Below, one piece after another: positions 46,272 to 55,839 of a stretch of 64,000 bases of DNA. Source of the stretch: Vicinamibacteria bacterium (GTDB lineage: Bacteria > Acidobacteriota > Vicinamibacteria > Fen-336). Position 1 is the stretch's first letter; every line of letters begins with the position of its first letter. Both the position numbers and the translations under genes were made by a program. The notes beneath the pieces are model-generated. The model was not told the DNA's origin and did not search any database. It saw only the letters and a list, made by a program, of their open reading frames with translations. The DNA lies in contig DATMML010000085.1 of the NCBI GenBank assembly GCA_035570235.1, positions 62,001 through 126,000 on the forward strand, written 5' to 3'.

Positions 46272-46644
46272 GGACAGTGTGGCGTAAATGGGAGCCCACG
46301 CCGAGGTGTGCGCGTGTTCTACTGGGGGTCCGCGCGCACCAGCAACCGTGCCTCGAGCTCGGGCTGTTCTCGAGAGATGACCGCCCTGAGCCCGGCCACT
46401 CACCCGGCCCCTTCGGTGCCTTTAGCGCTGGGTTGAGCAGGATCCAGGCTGCCCCCAAGCAACCGGCTTGGATGTAGGGCCTCGTCGAGGTAAAGAAAAG
46501 CGGCTCCGCCACACTACCCAGCGAGCCGCTTGAAAACCCCCGCATAGCGGGCGTTGATTGCGTCGAGACATCACCTCCGGGGAGTCCAGAGAAAACTCCT
46601 GACGCCGTGGCAACCGGGGCCGAGGCCGCGGCTCCCCGCGATGC
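46272..46644. other. Intergenic region between convergent genes
   Basis: About 370 bases with only shadow-like frames. CCCCCGCATAGCGGGCG near 46537 is a weak hairpin. I see no promoter that needs explaining because both flanking genes point inward. Confidence 0.45.
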
Positions 46645-48156
46645 TCAGTCCGACCGGCGGAACGACTCGAGTGCCGCGCGGAGGCGCACGACGCCCCGCC
46701 GCAGCTCGGGTTCCCTCATTCCGCTGAAACCCAGGAGGATGCCGGGGCGGAGGCGGCGCTTCAGCGCGAAGCTCGACAGGGGCGTGACGTCGATTCCCTC
46801 CCCCGCAAGGGCACGGGCAACGGACAGGTCGTCCATGTCTCCGGGCAGCCACGCGATGAGGTTCATGCCGGCATCGGGCGCCTCGACCTCGAGGAGTCCC
46901 TGAAGATCGCGGCGGAGGAGGTGGACGAGCAGCGTGCGGCGCGATTCGTAGATCGCCCGCATCCTCCGTATGTGCCGCTCGAAATGCCCCTCGTTCATGA
47001 AGTCCGCCATGGTCCCCTGGGTCAGGTGGGGCGGGCAGAAGTCGAGGAGGCGGCGCGCGGCCGAGAAGGCGTCGACAAGGTGGGGCGGCACCACGAGGTA
47101 GCCGATCCGCATCGCCGGGAACATGACCTTGCTGAAGGTGCCGGTCAAGATGACGCTCCCTTGGGGATCGAGACCCTGGAGGCAGGAGAGGGGCCGCGTC
47201 GTGTACCTGAACTCGCTGTCGTAGTCGTCCTCCAGGATCCAGGCGCGGTTGGCCGCGGCCCACCGCAGGAGCTCGAGGCGCCGCCGAGCACTCATGGTCA
47301 TGCCGAGGGGCAGCTGCCGGGCGGGGGTCACGAAGGCGAGCCGCGCCCGCGGCTCTAGGCGGATCCCCGCTGCGACGTCGAGGCCCTCCCCATCCACTCC
47401 CACGGAAACAATCCGGGCACCCGAGGCGACGAGGGCGCCCGTTGCCCCGAGGTAGCCTGGGTCCTCCATCCACACGGGATCTCCCGGGTCCAGAAGGACA
47501 CGGCTCACGAGGTCGATCGCCTGCTGGGACCCCGCCGTCACCAGGACCTCGTCAGGGGTGCAGCGGGCTCCCCGGGCGGCCGTCAAGTAGGCGGCGATGG
47601 CGGCCCGGAGGGCGGGGAGGCCGCGGGGATCGGCGTAGCCCAGGGAGCTGGTGGAGGAGCGCCGGAGCCGGCGCGCAGTCAGGCGCTCCCAGATGTGGAC
47701 CGGAAAGACGTCGAGGGCAGGCACTCCGGTTCGGAAGGGTCCAGGGCGGTCGGGGACCGCGGGGAAACGCCGGGACAGCTCCGCGATCGCGGCAGCCCGC
47801 GCGGAGGGGCCACCGGCGGGAGGGGAGGGGGAAGTCCTCTCGGGAGCCTCGGCCCGAGTCAGGGGGTCGGGGAGCAGGGAGCTCACCCGGGTCGCGCCCC
47901 GCCCAACGCTCTCGACGTAGCCTTCGGCCTGGAGTTGCTCGTAGGCGAGCACAACCGTCGCCCGGGAGACGCGCTGGTCCCGGGCGAGGCTCCGGGTGGA
48001 CGGCAGGCGGCACCCCCTCGGGAGCCTCCCGCCGAGAATGGCCCGCCGCAGCTCGAGATAGATCTGTCGGTAAAGCGGGGTTCCGAGGCCCGCCTGCAGC
48101 GTGACGAGCACGAAGGCGCCCGCCCCGGCCAGGTCCCGGCCTCTCGCGACGGCCAT
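46645..48156 (-). CDS. MocR/PdxR-type GntR regulator with aminotransferase domain
   Basis: A 503-residue regulator. The GntR winged helix occupies about 20-95 (GTPLYRQIYLELRRAILGGRLP, STRSLARDQRVSRATVVLAYEQL). A fold-type I aminotransferase domain follows, with VTAGSQQAIDLVSRVLLDPGD, EDPGYLGA, EDDYDSEF and the PLP lysine in LTGTFSKVMFPAMRIGYLV near residue 333. Proteins of this type sense PLP or PLP adducts and control vitamin B6, GABA or related genes. No pdxS/pdxT or aminotransferase gene is near; it is divergent from the propeller-peptidase genes, so that operon may be its target. Confidence 0.92.
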   Translation of the reverse strand: MAVARGRDLAGAGAFVLVTLQAGLGTPLYRQIYLELRRAILGGRLPRGCRLPSTRSLARDQRVSRATVVLAYEQLQAEGYVESVGRGATRVSSLLPDPLTRAEAPERTSPSPPAGGPSARAAAIAELSRRFPAVPDRPGPFRTGVPALDVFPVHIWERLTARRLRRSSTSSLGYADPRGLPALRAAIAAYLTAARGARCTPDEVLVTAGSQQAIDLVSRVLLDPGDPVWMEDPGYLGATGALVASGARIVSVGVDGEGLDVAAGIRLEPRARLAFVTPARQLPLGMTMSARRRLELLRWAAANRAWILEDDYDSEFRYTTRPLSCLQGLDPQGSVILTGTFSKVMFPAMRIGYLVVPPHLVDAFSAARRLLDFCPPHLTQGTMADFMNEGHFERHIRRMRAIYESRRTLLVHLLRRDLQGLLEVEAPDAGMNLIAWLPGDMDDLSVARALAGEGIDVTPLSSFALKRRLRPGILLGFSGMREPELRRGVVRLRAALESFRRSD

Positions 48157-48172
48157 GGCAAGGGATCTTGCC

Positions 48173-48208
48173 CTGGTCTGGTCCCCTTGCCAAATCTGGC
48201 ACTGGACC
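48173..48208. promoter_or_regulatory. Candidate MocR operator in the divergent promoter region
   Basis: CTGGTCTGG at 48173, CTGGTCC at 48178, and CTGGCACTGGACC at 48196-48208 form a series of CTGG direct repeats, the kind of spaced repeat MocR/PdxR dimers bind. It lies between the regulator ATG and the first propeller gene. Confidence 0.5.
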
Positions 48209-48280
48209 CGGGCCAGAGCCCGCCGGTAGCATCCCAGGACTCAAAGGGGGAGCGTCCAGGATCTTGGAGCACTCTTCGCC

Positions 48281-49306
48281 ATGAAGGGCCGGCTGTTGCC
48301 GCTCGCGATCCCTGCCTTTCTCGCTTTCGCCCCGGTAAGCGCCGTGCAGAGGGCGCCCTATGACGTGGGCCCCGTTCTAGAGCCCCGCCTCTTCGCCGAA
48401 GGCATCGTCTCGACGGAGGATGACGAAGTCGGGGGTACCTTCAGCCCCGACGGAACCGAGTTCTACTTCAGCAAAGTCATCCAGTCGACCACGTTCCCTC
48501 GGCTCGGCCTGCTGTGCGTCTCACGCTTCCGAGGGAGGCGCTGGACAGAGCCCGAAGTCCTCCCCTTTTCGGGACGCTACCTCGATCTCCTCCCCCAGCT
48601 CGCGCCCGACGGTAAGACCCTCTACTTCTCCTCGTCCCGTCCGGTACCGGGGAGCGGAAGCCGCGCGCTGCGCATCTTCCGGGTCTCGAGGATGGGCGAT
48701 CGCTGGGCTGAGCCCGAGCCGCTCCCACGACCTGTGAACGCCGAGGGAAGCTGGAACTGGGGGTCGTCCGTGACGGGGAACGGGACCCTGTACTTCGCCT
48801 CGACCCGGGAGGGGGGGCAGTCGCACCTCTTCCGTTCCCGCTTTGCCGCCGGGGCGTTCGGGGAGGCCGAGAAACTCGGCCCCGAGGTCAACTCGGAGTT
48901 CAACGAGCGCGATCCCTACGTCTCCCCCGACGAAACCATCCTGATCTTCGCCTCCTCGGGGAAGAACCTCGGTGATGAGGACCGAAGGGAGACCCTCAAG
49001 GGTGGTGGCGTTCTCTACGCTCGGGCCGACCTCTACCTGAGCACGGGGGAGGGGGGCATCTGGTCGAAGGCCCGTCACCTGGAGCACGGCATCAACTCGA
49101 TAGCCGACGAGGGCGCCCCGTGCCTCACCCCCGACGGGAAGTACCTCTTCTTCACGAGCGAGAGGAGCCCGTTCACCGTCCCCGAGCCCCACCCCCTTGA
49201 GGCCGGGGAGATCCACAGGATGCTCCACTCAACGCTGAACGGACACGGCAACATCTTCTTCGTCTCGAGGGCCGCCCTCGACCTGCCGGAGGGGGAGGGG
49301 AGGTGA
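48281..49306 (+). CDS. Exported PD40 (WD40-like) beta-propeller protein A
   Basis: A 341-residue protein with a signal peptide (MKGRLLPLAIPAFLAFAPV). TolB/PD40 repeats are visible as GGTFSPDGTEFYFSK, QLAPDGKTLYFSSSRP, VSPDETILIFASS and LTPDGKYLFFTSER, with the xxPDGxxxxF core in each blade. It shares architecture with its neighbour but is clearly diverged. It probably sits in the periplasm as a binding or scaffold protein. The stop overlaps the next gene's GTG, so the two are coupled; an M13 peptidase follows. Confidence 0.88.
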   Translation: MKGRLLPLAIPAFLAFAPVSAVQRAPYDVGPVLEPRLFAEGIVSTEDDEVGGTFSPDGTEFYFSKVIQSTTFPRLGLLCVSRFRGRRWTEPEVLPFSGRYLDLLPQLAPDGKTLYFSSSRPVPGSGSRALRIFRVSRMGDRWAEPEPLPRPVNAEGSWNWGSSVTGNGTLYFASTREGGQSHLFRSRFAAGAFGEAEKLGPEVNSEFNERDPYVSPDETILIFASSGKNLGDEDRRETLKGGGVLYARADLYLSTGEGGIWSKARHLEHGINSIADEGAPCLTPDGKYLFFTSERSPFTVPEPHPLEAGEIHRMLHSTLNGHGNIFFVSRAALDLPEGEGR

Positions 49307-50274
49307 GGAGGTTTCTGGCCGGGCCGCTCCTGCTAGCCCTCCTCTCCGCGAGTCCCCTCGCTCCTTCCGACCCTTCCCCGGGCCAGGGCGGGGGGCCCGA
49401 ACTCATCGGGGAGGGCGTCATCTCCACGCCCGACGACGAGCTGGGCGGTAACCTCACGGCGGATGGGAAGACCCTCTACTTCGAGAGGTCGGCTCCGCCG
49501 CACTACCTGTACGTCCTCTACGAGTCGAGGCTCCAGGGGGGGAAGTGGACTCCCCCCGTCGTCCTCCCCTTCTCCGGCGTCTACAAAGACACCGACCCCG
49601 TGCTCGCGCCCGACGGCGAGACTCTCTTCTTCGCGTCGGACCGCCCGGTCCTTGGCGTGGACCGCCACCACTTCTACATCTGGGCGGCCAAGCGACGGAC
49701 GGGCGGATGGACGGAGCCCGTTCTCCTGGACGGCCCCGTGAATGAGGGGTTCAATCAGGTCTTCTGCTCGATCGCGAGGAACGGCAACCTGTACTTTTGC
49801 TCGAGCCGGAAGACCCGCCACTACGACATCTTCCGATCCCGTCTCGAGGGGGGGCGCTACCAGCCCGCGGAGGACATGGGCCCGGACTTCAACGGACCCC
49901 AGATCGACAGCTTCGAGGCCCTCGTCTCCTCCGACGAGACCTTCCTCCTCATCGGGAGCTTCGGCCGGGAAGAGAGCTTCGGCAGCTCGGACCTCTACAT
50001 CAGCTACCACCTAGGGGACCGCTGGACCCCGCCCAGGAACCTGGGCCCCCTCGTCAACACCCCGGCCCGGGACTATAGTCCCCGCATCTCGGGGGACGGC
50101 CGGTGGCTCCTCTACACGAGCGAGAGAATCGATCCCCCCCTCGTGCTGCCCATGACCTACCGGAGCTTCGTTTCCATGTCCCGCGGCCTCTTCAACGGCC
50201 TCGGCAACCTCTATAGGATCCCCCTCGAGACCGTCCTCCGGTCGACACGCCCCAGGCCGGAGGAGGGCTCGTAG
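49303..50274 (+). CDS. Exported PD40 beta-propeller protein B
   Basis: A 323-residue paralogue of the upstream gene. It starts at GTG 49303, overlapping the upstream stop by four bases, with a signal peptide (MRRFLAGPLLLALLSASPLA). Repeats: GGNLTADGKTLYFERS, PVLAPDGETLFFASDRP, SSDETFLLIGSF and ISGDGRWLLYTSER, and blade ends such as PVNEGFNQVFCSIARNG. The tandem arrangement suggests duplication or a heteromeric pair. It is 25 bases before the M13 peptidase gene, hence probably one transcript. Ligand unknown. Confidence 0.87.
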   Translation: MRRFLAGPLLLALLSASPLAPSDPSPGQGGGPELIGEGVISTPDDELGGNLTADGKTLYFERSAPPHYLYVLYESRLQGGKWTPPVVLPFSGVYKDTDPVLAPDGETLFFASDRPVLGVDRHHFYIWAAKRRTGGWTEPVLLDGPVNEGFNQVFCSIARNGNLYFCSSRKTRHYDIFRSRLEGGRYQPAEDMGPDFNGPQIDSFEALVSSDETFLLIGSFGREESFGSSDLYISYHLGDRWTPPRNLGPLVNTPARDYSPRISGDGRWLLYTSERIDPPLVLPMTYRSFVSMSRGLFNGLGNLYRIPLETVLRSTRPRPEEGS

Positions 50275-50299
50275 GGGGCCCCCCGTCAGGAGGACGAGA

Positions 50300-52396
50300 A
50301 TGCGCCTGCCGACGATGCTCGCCGTGGCCCTCGGGGCGTCCGCCGGGGCCTTCGCCCAGCAGGCGACCCCCGCGCGGGGGGGGCCGCCCCCGGAGCTCCC
50401 CCCCCTCTCGCGCTTCAGCCCGGACATCGCCGACCCCTCGGCGGATCCCTGCAACGACTTCTACGCCTACTCGTGCGGCCGTTGGCACGAGGCTCACCCG
50501 ATACCCGCGGACCAGCCCGTCTGGGGGACTACCTCCGTACTCGACACGTGGAACCAGACACTTCTCGGCCAAGACCTCGCCCGCCTCGCGAGGGGCGAGG
50601 GGATCCGAAGCGCCGATGAGAGGAAGCTCGGGGACTTCTACGAGGCCTGCATGGACGAACCCGGGATCGAGGCGCGGGGGCTGGAGCCGCTTCAGCCCGA
50701 GTTCCACCGCGTCGCCGCGATTCGGACCCTCGCGGACCTCGCCGCGGCCCTCGCACACGTGCACCAGGTGATGCCGGGAGCCTGGACCCCCGCGGACAAC
50801 CAGACGAACAGCCCCCTCCTGGGCTTCTCGGGACAGCCCGACCTCGACGACGCCTCCTCCAACATCGCCCAGTTCGACCAGGGCGGGATGTCCCTCCCGG
50901 GCCGCAGCTACTATCTCGACCAGGACGAGAAGTCAGCGACGATCCGGCAGAAGTTCTTGAACCACGTGGCGAAGATGCTGGTCCTCTCGGGAGAGCAGCC
51001 CAAGGCGGCCGACAAGGACGCGGCGACGGTCCTCGCCCTGGAGACCGAGCTTGCAAGGGCCGCCACCGACCCTGTGACCCGCCGTGATCCCCGGACCCAG
51101 AACAACAAGCTCTCCCACGCCCAACTCCTCTCCCTCGCCCCCTCCTTCGATTTCGACGCCTATTTGAAGGCCGTGGGGGCGCCTCCCGCGGCCGTTTACA
51201 ACGTGACGGCCCCCGGTTTCTTCAAGGGCATCGAGACGACGCTCCGGACCCACCCCCTGGCCCACTGGCAGGCGTACCTGCGCTGGCAGCTCCTCGCGGG
51301 AACCGCCTCCGCCCTTCCGAGGGCCTTCGTGGAAGAGCGCTTCGACTTCTTCGGACGAACCCTCGCCGGTACCCGGGAGATGCAGCCCCGGTGGAAGCGC
51401 TGCGTAACTAGCGTGGACGCCAACCTCGGGGAGGCCCTGGGCCGGGCGTACGTGACCCGGGCCTTCCCCAAGGAGAGCAAGGAGCGCGTGCTCGCCCTCG
51501 TCCACGACCTGGACGCGGCCCTCTCCGAGGACATCGACTCCCTCTCCTGGATGTCCCCGGAGACGAGAAAGCAGGCCCACTCCAAGCTCTCGGCGACCCT
51601 CGAGAAGATCGGGTATCCCGACCGCGACCGGGACATCGCGACTCTCGTGGTCGGACGGGAGAGCCACTTCGGGAACCGGGCCCGGGCGACCGCTTTCGAG
51701 TTCGCGCGCTGGGTCGGGAAAATTGGCACGAAGGTTGACCGGAGCGAGTGGGGCATGACCGCCTCCACGGTGAACGCCTACGAGGACTCCCCGACCAACA
51801 CCATCAACTTTCCCGCCGGAATCCTCCAGCCTCCCCTCTTCGACGCGGCACAGGACGACTCGGTCAACTACGGCGCGATCGGCGCCGTGATCGGCCACGA
51901 GATCATCCACGGGTTTGACGATCAGGGGAGGAAGTTCGACGCACAGGGCAACCTCCGGGACTGGTGGACCGCTGGGGATGCGAAGGAGTACGAGAGCCGG
52001 AACAGTTGCATCTCCGAGCAGTATAGCCAGATGGTCCCCGAGGCCGGGGTGAAACAGGACGGCCGAATGACCCTGGGCGAGGACACGGCGGACAACGGCG
52101 GTCTGAGGATCGCCTACATGGCCCTCGAGGCCTCCCTGGCTCGCAAGGGGCGCCCCCTCAAGGCGAAGGAGTCGGACGGCCTCACGCCCCAGCAGCGCTT
52201 CTTCATGTCCTACGCCTTCGGCTGGTGCTCGGTCTACCGGCCCGAGCTCGTGAGGCTCCTCGTCCTCACGGACCCCCATTCCTATCCGAAACTCCGGGTG
52301 AACAACTCGGTCGCGAACATGCCCGAGTTCGCCGAGGCGTTTGCGTGCCACAAGGGCCAGGCCGAGGTCCGCGCGAACGCGTGCCGGGTCTGGTAG
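50300..52396 (+). CDS. M13-family metallopeptidase (neprilysin/PepO-like)
   Basis: A 698-residue zinc endopeptidase. A short signal peptide (MRLPTMLAVALGASAGAFAQ) precedes the M13 N-terminal domain (DPCNDFYAYSCGRWHEAHPI). The zinc site HEIIHGFDDQGRKFDAQGNL is near residue 533 (HExxH with catalytic Glu), the third ligand is in GEDTADNGGLRIAYMAL near 593, and the C-terminus is PEFAEAFACHKGQ then ANACRVW, as in the M13 family. Length is normal (about 680). It likely degrades small peptides in the periplasm. It lies directly after the two propeller genes in the putative operon. Confidence 0.95.
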   Translation: MRLPTMLAVALGASAGAFAQQATPARGGPPPELPPLSRFSPDIADPSADPCNDFYAYSCGRWHEAHPIPADQPVWGTTSVLDTWNQTLLGQDLARLARGEGIRSADERKLGDFYEACMDEPGIEARGLEPLQPEFHRVAAIRTLADLAAALAHVHQVMPGAWTPADNQTNSPLLGFSGQPDLDDASSNIAQFDQGGMSLPGRSYYLDQDEKSATIRQKFLNHVAKMLVLSGEQPKAADKDAATVLALETELARAATDPVTRRDPRTQNNKLSHAQLLSLAPSFDFDAYLKAVGAPPAAVYNVTAPGFFKGIETTLRTHPLAHWQAYLRWQLLAGTASALPRAFVEERFDFFGRTLAGTREMQPRWKRCVTSVDANLGEALGRAYVTRAFPKESKERVLALVHDLDAALSEDIDSLSWMSPETRKQAHSKLSATLEKIGYPDRDRDIATLVVGRESHFGNRARATAFEFARWVGKIGTKVDRSEWGMTASTVNAYEDSPTNTINFPAGILQPPLFDAAQDDSVNYGAIGAVIGHEIIHGFDDQGRKFDAQGNLRDWWTAGDAKEYESRNSCISEQYSQMVPEAGVKQDGRMTLGEDTADNGGLRIAYMALEASLARKGRPLKAKESDGLTPQQRFFMSYAFGWCSVYRPELVRLLVLTDPHSYPKLRVNNSVANMPEFAEAFACHKGQAEVRANACRVW

Positions 52397-52502
52397 GGGG
52401 ACCGCCCCCGCCCCGGGGGGAGCCCGAGCCGTCCAGGACCGCAGCATCAACCACTCAAGGCGCTACTTTAGCGTTGTTACGCCCGACCCTGTCAGCGCCC
52501 GT

Positions 52503-53042
52503 TTACCTCAGTATGTAGTGAACTCCGATACTGAAGGCATGCGATAGGACATACGCACTCGCGACGACTGCCACTTTGAAGAGGCCACGCCACCGCTCGT
52601 AGCGCCAAAGATAATATGGCAGGAGCAGAAACCAGAGTGCGGAAGCGAAAAGCGCGATGTCGAGTGGAAAGGAGGCGCCGTAGGGACGGCACTGCTGCGT
52701 GAGCCAGTACCAGGTGAAGGTGAGCAGACCCAAGGCGCAAAGAACTTCGAATCTCTCGGAGGGCTTGAGTCCGTGGGATGAGTAGACTCCTCGCGCAGCA
52801 TTGGACACGAAGAGAAACCCTACTAGGAAGAGCCAGGAGAGGCTCTTGGACACACGGGCTAGCTCCTGGGCGTCAAGAAGATCAGCGTCGCGACTCTCGA
52901 TCACCGCCCGGACTCCATCTTCGCCCGACTGTGGTAATTCTAGTCTTCTAGGATGTCCAGCAGATGATCTCGGGTCTCTCCATCGGCGCACGAGCTTCCG
53001 CTTTACGGCCAGCCCAAATCTGGTAAGCCGAGCCTGGCCCAC
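52503..53042 (-). CDS. Small integral membrane protein of unknown function
   Basis: About 179 residues. A basic N-terminal region of some 70 residues (RKLVRRWRDPRSSAG, SRDADLLDAQELARVSKSLS) is followed by four hydrophobic segments: WLFLVGFLFVSNAA, LCALGLLTFTWYWL, LDIALFASALWFLLLPYYLW and LFKVAVVASAYVLSHAFSIG. No family is recognised. Composition is somewhat lower in GC than the neighbours. The gene stands alone between convergent/divergent neighbours. The first ATG could be later because the N-terminal part is poorly supported. Confidence 0.6.
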   Translation of the reverse strand: MGQARLTRFGLAVKRKLVRRWRDPRSSAGHPRRLELPQSGEDGVRAVIESRDADLLDAQELARVSKSLSWLFLVGFLFVSNAARGVYSSHGLKPSERFEVLCALGLLTFTWYWLTQQCRPYGASFPLDIALFASALWFLLLPYYLWRYERWRGLFKVAVVASAYVLSHAFSIGVHYILR

Positions 53043-53315
53043 GACGTGGACATCACGACCTCGAGAGTGTGCTGCGGCTCAACCAGCACATCAAGCCAGA
53101 CTAGGCCATCGACTGACTGCCGACTTGCTGTCTTCGGGCCCTTCGTGAGCGCTCAAACCGAACCACGGGTCTTCGGGGTCTACAACGGCGGCCCCCATCC
53201 AGCGGGTTCGACGCTCCTGGGTGGGCATCGGTTTCAGTGGAGTCAGTAGGGGCGAGAGAAGGCCCGGCGTCGTCCTCCAGGACTTCGCCTGGAGGCTCTG
53301 GAGCGATGCCCGGCC
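53043..53315. other. Intergenic region with one hairpin
   Basis: About 270 bases. CCTCCAGG (53274-53281) and CCTGGAGG (53288-53295) form an eight-base stem, 20 bases beyond the regulator stop on the minus strand. No T-tract follows, so its role as terminator is uncertain. Confidence 0.4.
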
Positions 53316-55223
53316 TCAGTTGGGCAGGCCCACCCGGCGGATGAGATCGCCGAAGCGGGGGTCGCCGCGGAGCGGGTCAAACACCGACCAATACTTGAGC
53401 GACGTCATGAAGGATGAGCGCTCAGCAAAGGCCCGCTCCAGCCACGCGAAGGTCGCGTCCCTGTCCCCGATCGCGGCATAGGCGAGAGCCACGGCGCCCG
53501 AGCTCACGGGCTTCCCGTGGGAGAGCTCGAGGGACCGGGCCACCGCGGCCCGGGCCTCCGGGCGCTTTCCCGCCCGGGCGTAGAGGTACGCCGTCTGCCT
53601 AACGTAGACTCGCTCCTCTTTGAACGGCTTCGTCTTTTCTAGCTCGGCGGCCGCCTCGCGATACATCCCCTTTTCGAGGAGCGTGTCCGAGATCCAGTTG
53701 TGGGCGGCAACGAAGCTCGGGTCGAGCTCGAGGGCCCGGTGGAGCTCGGCCAAGGCCTCGTCGTACCTGTGGACGAAGTAGAGCTCCTTCCCGAGGTCCG
53801 TTGCGACGACGGGCGAGAGGGGATCGAGCTCCCTTGCCTTCCGGATCTCGGCGATCGCCTCCGCCGCCCTCCCGACGGGCATGAGGTAGCCCTCGGCATA
53901 CCAGTGGTGGGCCGTCGCGTAGTTGGGATCGAGCTCGAGAGCGCGCTTGTAGTGCCGCTCCGCATTGGCCCAGTCCCAGTTGCTGAAGAGGGCGATGAGA
54001 CCGAGGGAAGTGTGGGCCTCGGCTAAGTTGCCGTCGATCTCCAGCGCCTTCTCTGCCGCGGCGCGGGCCTTTTGCACAACCTCGTCCACGGAGGTCAGGT
54101 TGAGGCCTGCCGAGAGGGCGTAGGAATCGGCGAGGCCAGCGTAAGCGGCGGCGTAGGTCGGATCCCTGACCACGGCCTTGCCGAAGAGGTCGATGGCCCT
54201 TGCCAGGCCGTCCCGATCGCGCTTGCTCGCAAAATGGCGTCCCCTGAGATAGAGCTCGTGGACCTCGGGGTCCACCGAGTGCGCCGGCGCGAGGCGCGCG
54301 CGCTGCGCGGAGGTGAGCGTTAAGCGGATCTGGCTCGCGATGTCCTCGGCGAGGGTCGCCTGGAGGGTGAGGACGTCCTTTAGGTCGCGCTCGTAAGCCT
54401 GCGCCCAGATGTGGCGGTCGGCAGGGGCGTAGACGAGCTGGGTCCGGATCCGCACGCGATCGCCCACGCGCAGAACGGTTCCCTCGAGGACGGCGTCGAC
54501 GTTCAGCTCGCGAGCGATCTCAGGCATCGTTTTGCGCGTGCCCTTGTAGTGCACCGCCGAGGTGCGGGAGATCACGCGGATCCCCGGGAGCTTCGCGAGA
54601 TCCGTGATGATCTCGTCGGTCATGCCGTCGACGAAGTACTCCTGCTCGGGATCGTCAGAAAGGTTCTCGAGGGGGAGCACGGCAATCGACGAGATGTGGG
54701 GGAGGGCGGCTTCGGGCGGGCGCCCCCGTCCTAGGAGGAGCACCGCGAGGACGAGGAGGAGAGCCTCCGCCCCGCGCCGGAGCGCGGGCCGCCATTTTGG
54801 GGGCCTCGGTTCAGTCGAGAGCGAGGGCCCCTCGAGCAGGGTGCGGTCCGGGCTTCCTTCCGGTGTGGGCGCCGGCGGCGCGTTCTCCTGGAGGGGATGC
54901 AGGAAGCGGTAGCCGCGGCGCCCCACGGTCTCGACGAAGGTCGGTCGATCGGCCGCGTCGCCGAGAGAATCCCGCAGCTTGCTCACGGCGGCGGCGAGAC
55001 GGTGGTCGAAGTCGACGAAGGTGTCCGCAGGCCACAGCCGGCTCCGCAGCTCTTCCCGCGTGACGACCTCTCCGGGCTTTTCGAGGAGAAGGGCAAGGAC
55101 GCGGAAGGGCTGCTCTTGCAGCCGGACTTTGACGCCCTTCTTGCGCAGCTCGCCCGCGCGCCGGTCCAACTCGAAATGAGCGAAATGAATGCGATTCTGC
55201 ACGAGAAAGCCTGGCGGCGGCAC
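53316..55223 (-). CDS. Winged-helix / TolB-N / TPR transcriptional regulator (CadC-like)
   Basis: A 635-residue membrane-anchored regulator. The OmpR-type winged helix is at about 12-110 (FELDRRAGELRKKGVKVRLQ, VVTREELRSRLWPADTFVDF, FVETVGRRGYRFLHPL). A helix GAEALLLVLAVLLLGRG near 155 follows, then a TolB-N/FlgO-like domain (SIAVLPLENLSDDPEQEYFV, ISRTSAVHYKGTRKTMPEIA), then TPR repeats with ALELDPNYATAHHWYAEGY and ELDPSFVAAHNWISDTLL. This architecture is common in Acidobacteriota. It could respond to an envelope signal and control adjacent genes. The long plus-strand frames here are shadows. Confidence 0.9.
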   Translation of the reverse strand: MPPPGFLVQNRIHFAHFELDRRAGELRKKGVKVRLQEQPFRVLALLLEKPGEVVTREELRSRLWPADTFVDFDHRLAAAVSKLRDSLGDAADRPTFVETVGRRGYRFLHPLQENAPPAPTPEGSPDRTLLEGPSLSTEPRPPKWRPALRRGAEALLLVLAVLLLGRGRPPEAALPHISSIAVLPLENLSDDPEQEYFVDGMTDEIITDLAKLPGIRVISRTSAVHYKGTRKTMPEIARELNVDAVLEGTVLRVGDRVRIRTQLVYAPADRHIWAQAYERDLKDVLTLQATLAEDIASQIRLTLTSAQRARLAPAHSVDPEVHELYLRGRHFASKRDRDGLARAIDLFGKAVVRDPTYAAAYAGLADSYALSAGLNLTSVDEVVQKARAAAEKALEIDGNLAEAHTSLGLIALFSNWDWANAERHYKRALELDPNYATAHHWYAEGYLMPVGRAAEAIAEIRKARELDPLSPVVATDLGKELYFVHRYDEALAELHRALELDPSFVAAHNWISDTLLEKGMYREAAAELEKTKPFKEERVYVRQTAYLYARAGKRPEARAAVARSLELSHGKPVSSGAVALAYAAIGDRDATFAWLERAFAERSSFMTSLKYWSVFDPLRGDPRFGDLIRRVGLPN

Positions 55224-55460
55224 AAGACCGACCGGACCAAAAGTCTACCATTCCTCAGGAAGAGCGGTTCTTCCATGTCCGCAACACATTGATTTATAAG
55301 ACCATCGCGCAGGGGATCGGCAGAGGATCGATGGGGGAGCACGGGGGCATTGACCCCTACCTCCCCCGCGCCCCACTAATGGGAGGCATGGCGGGGAAGG
55401 GCGGGATCTTCGAAGGTTCCCTCCTGGCGGCCGAGCGGTTGACGCCTTCACTCCCGGGAG
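55224..55460. other. Divergent intergenic region
   Basis: About 240 bases between the regulator and the MFS remnant. It should contain the regulator promoter; I cannot identify a clear element. Confidence 0.4.
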
Positions 55461-55835
55461 GTGGCACGGTTGACAAGCACAGTTCCCCGCGACGAGCCGG
55501 GGTTCGATGGGCTCGAGGCTAGGAGGGCAAGGACGCCCCACATCGCGTTCCTGCTCGGCGCCTTTGTCATCGGCTTCGGCGCTGCGTCGGGCATCGCCCT
55601 CGTCACATCGGTTGCGAGCCTCGGCGGGTTCGCAGGACCGTTCGCCGCCGGCTTTGTTTGGGAGCGCAGGGGGAGCCTTTGCCCCGGGCTTACCTCCGCC
55701 TTTGTCTCTCTACTCCTCTCGGGGGCCCTCGCACTCGTCAGCACCGGCAAGGGGCACTACCAACGGGACTCCCTTCTATCGTCGACGCTCCCGGACACCG
55801 GGGGGGGCCCGGGGCCTTTCCCGAGGCTGGACTAG
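55461..55835 (+). pseudogene. Remnant of an MFS permease C-terminus
   Basis: The 124-codon frame holds about 60 residues that look like the last helices of an ACS-type MFS transporter: GAASGIALVTSVASLGGFAG, then FAAGFVWERRGS and a final helix SLLLSGALALV. The remaining ten or so helices are absent upstream, and the tail past residue 95 is unlike any permease. I take it as a deletion remnant, though a short expressed protein cannot be excluded. It precedes the O-methyltransferase by four bases. Confidence 0.6.
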
Positions 55836-55839
55836 CTGC

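Noticed and set aside
50933-52450. 505-codon minus-strand frame
   Set aside because: Shadow of the M13 peptidase, which carries the zinc motifs on the plus strand.
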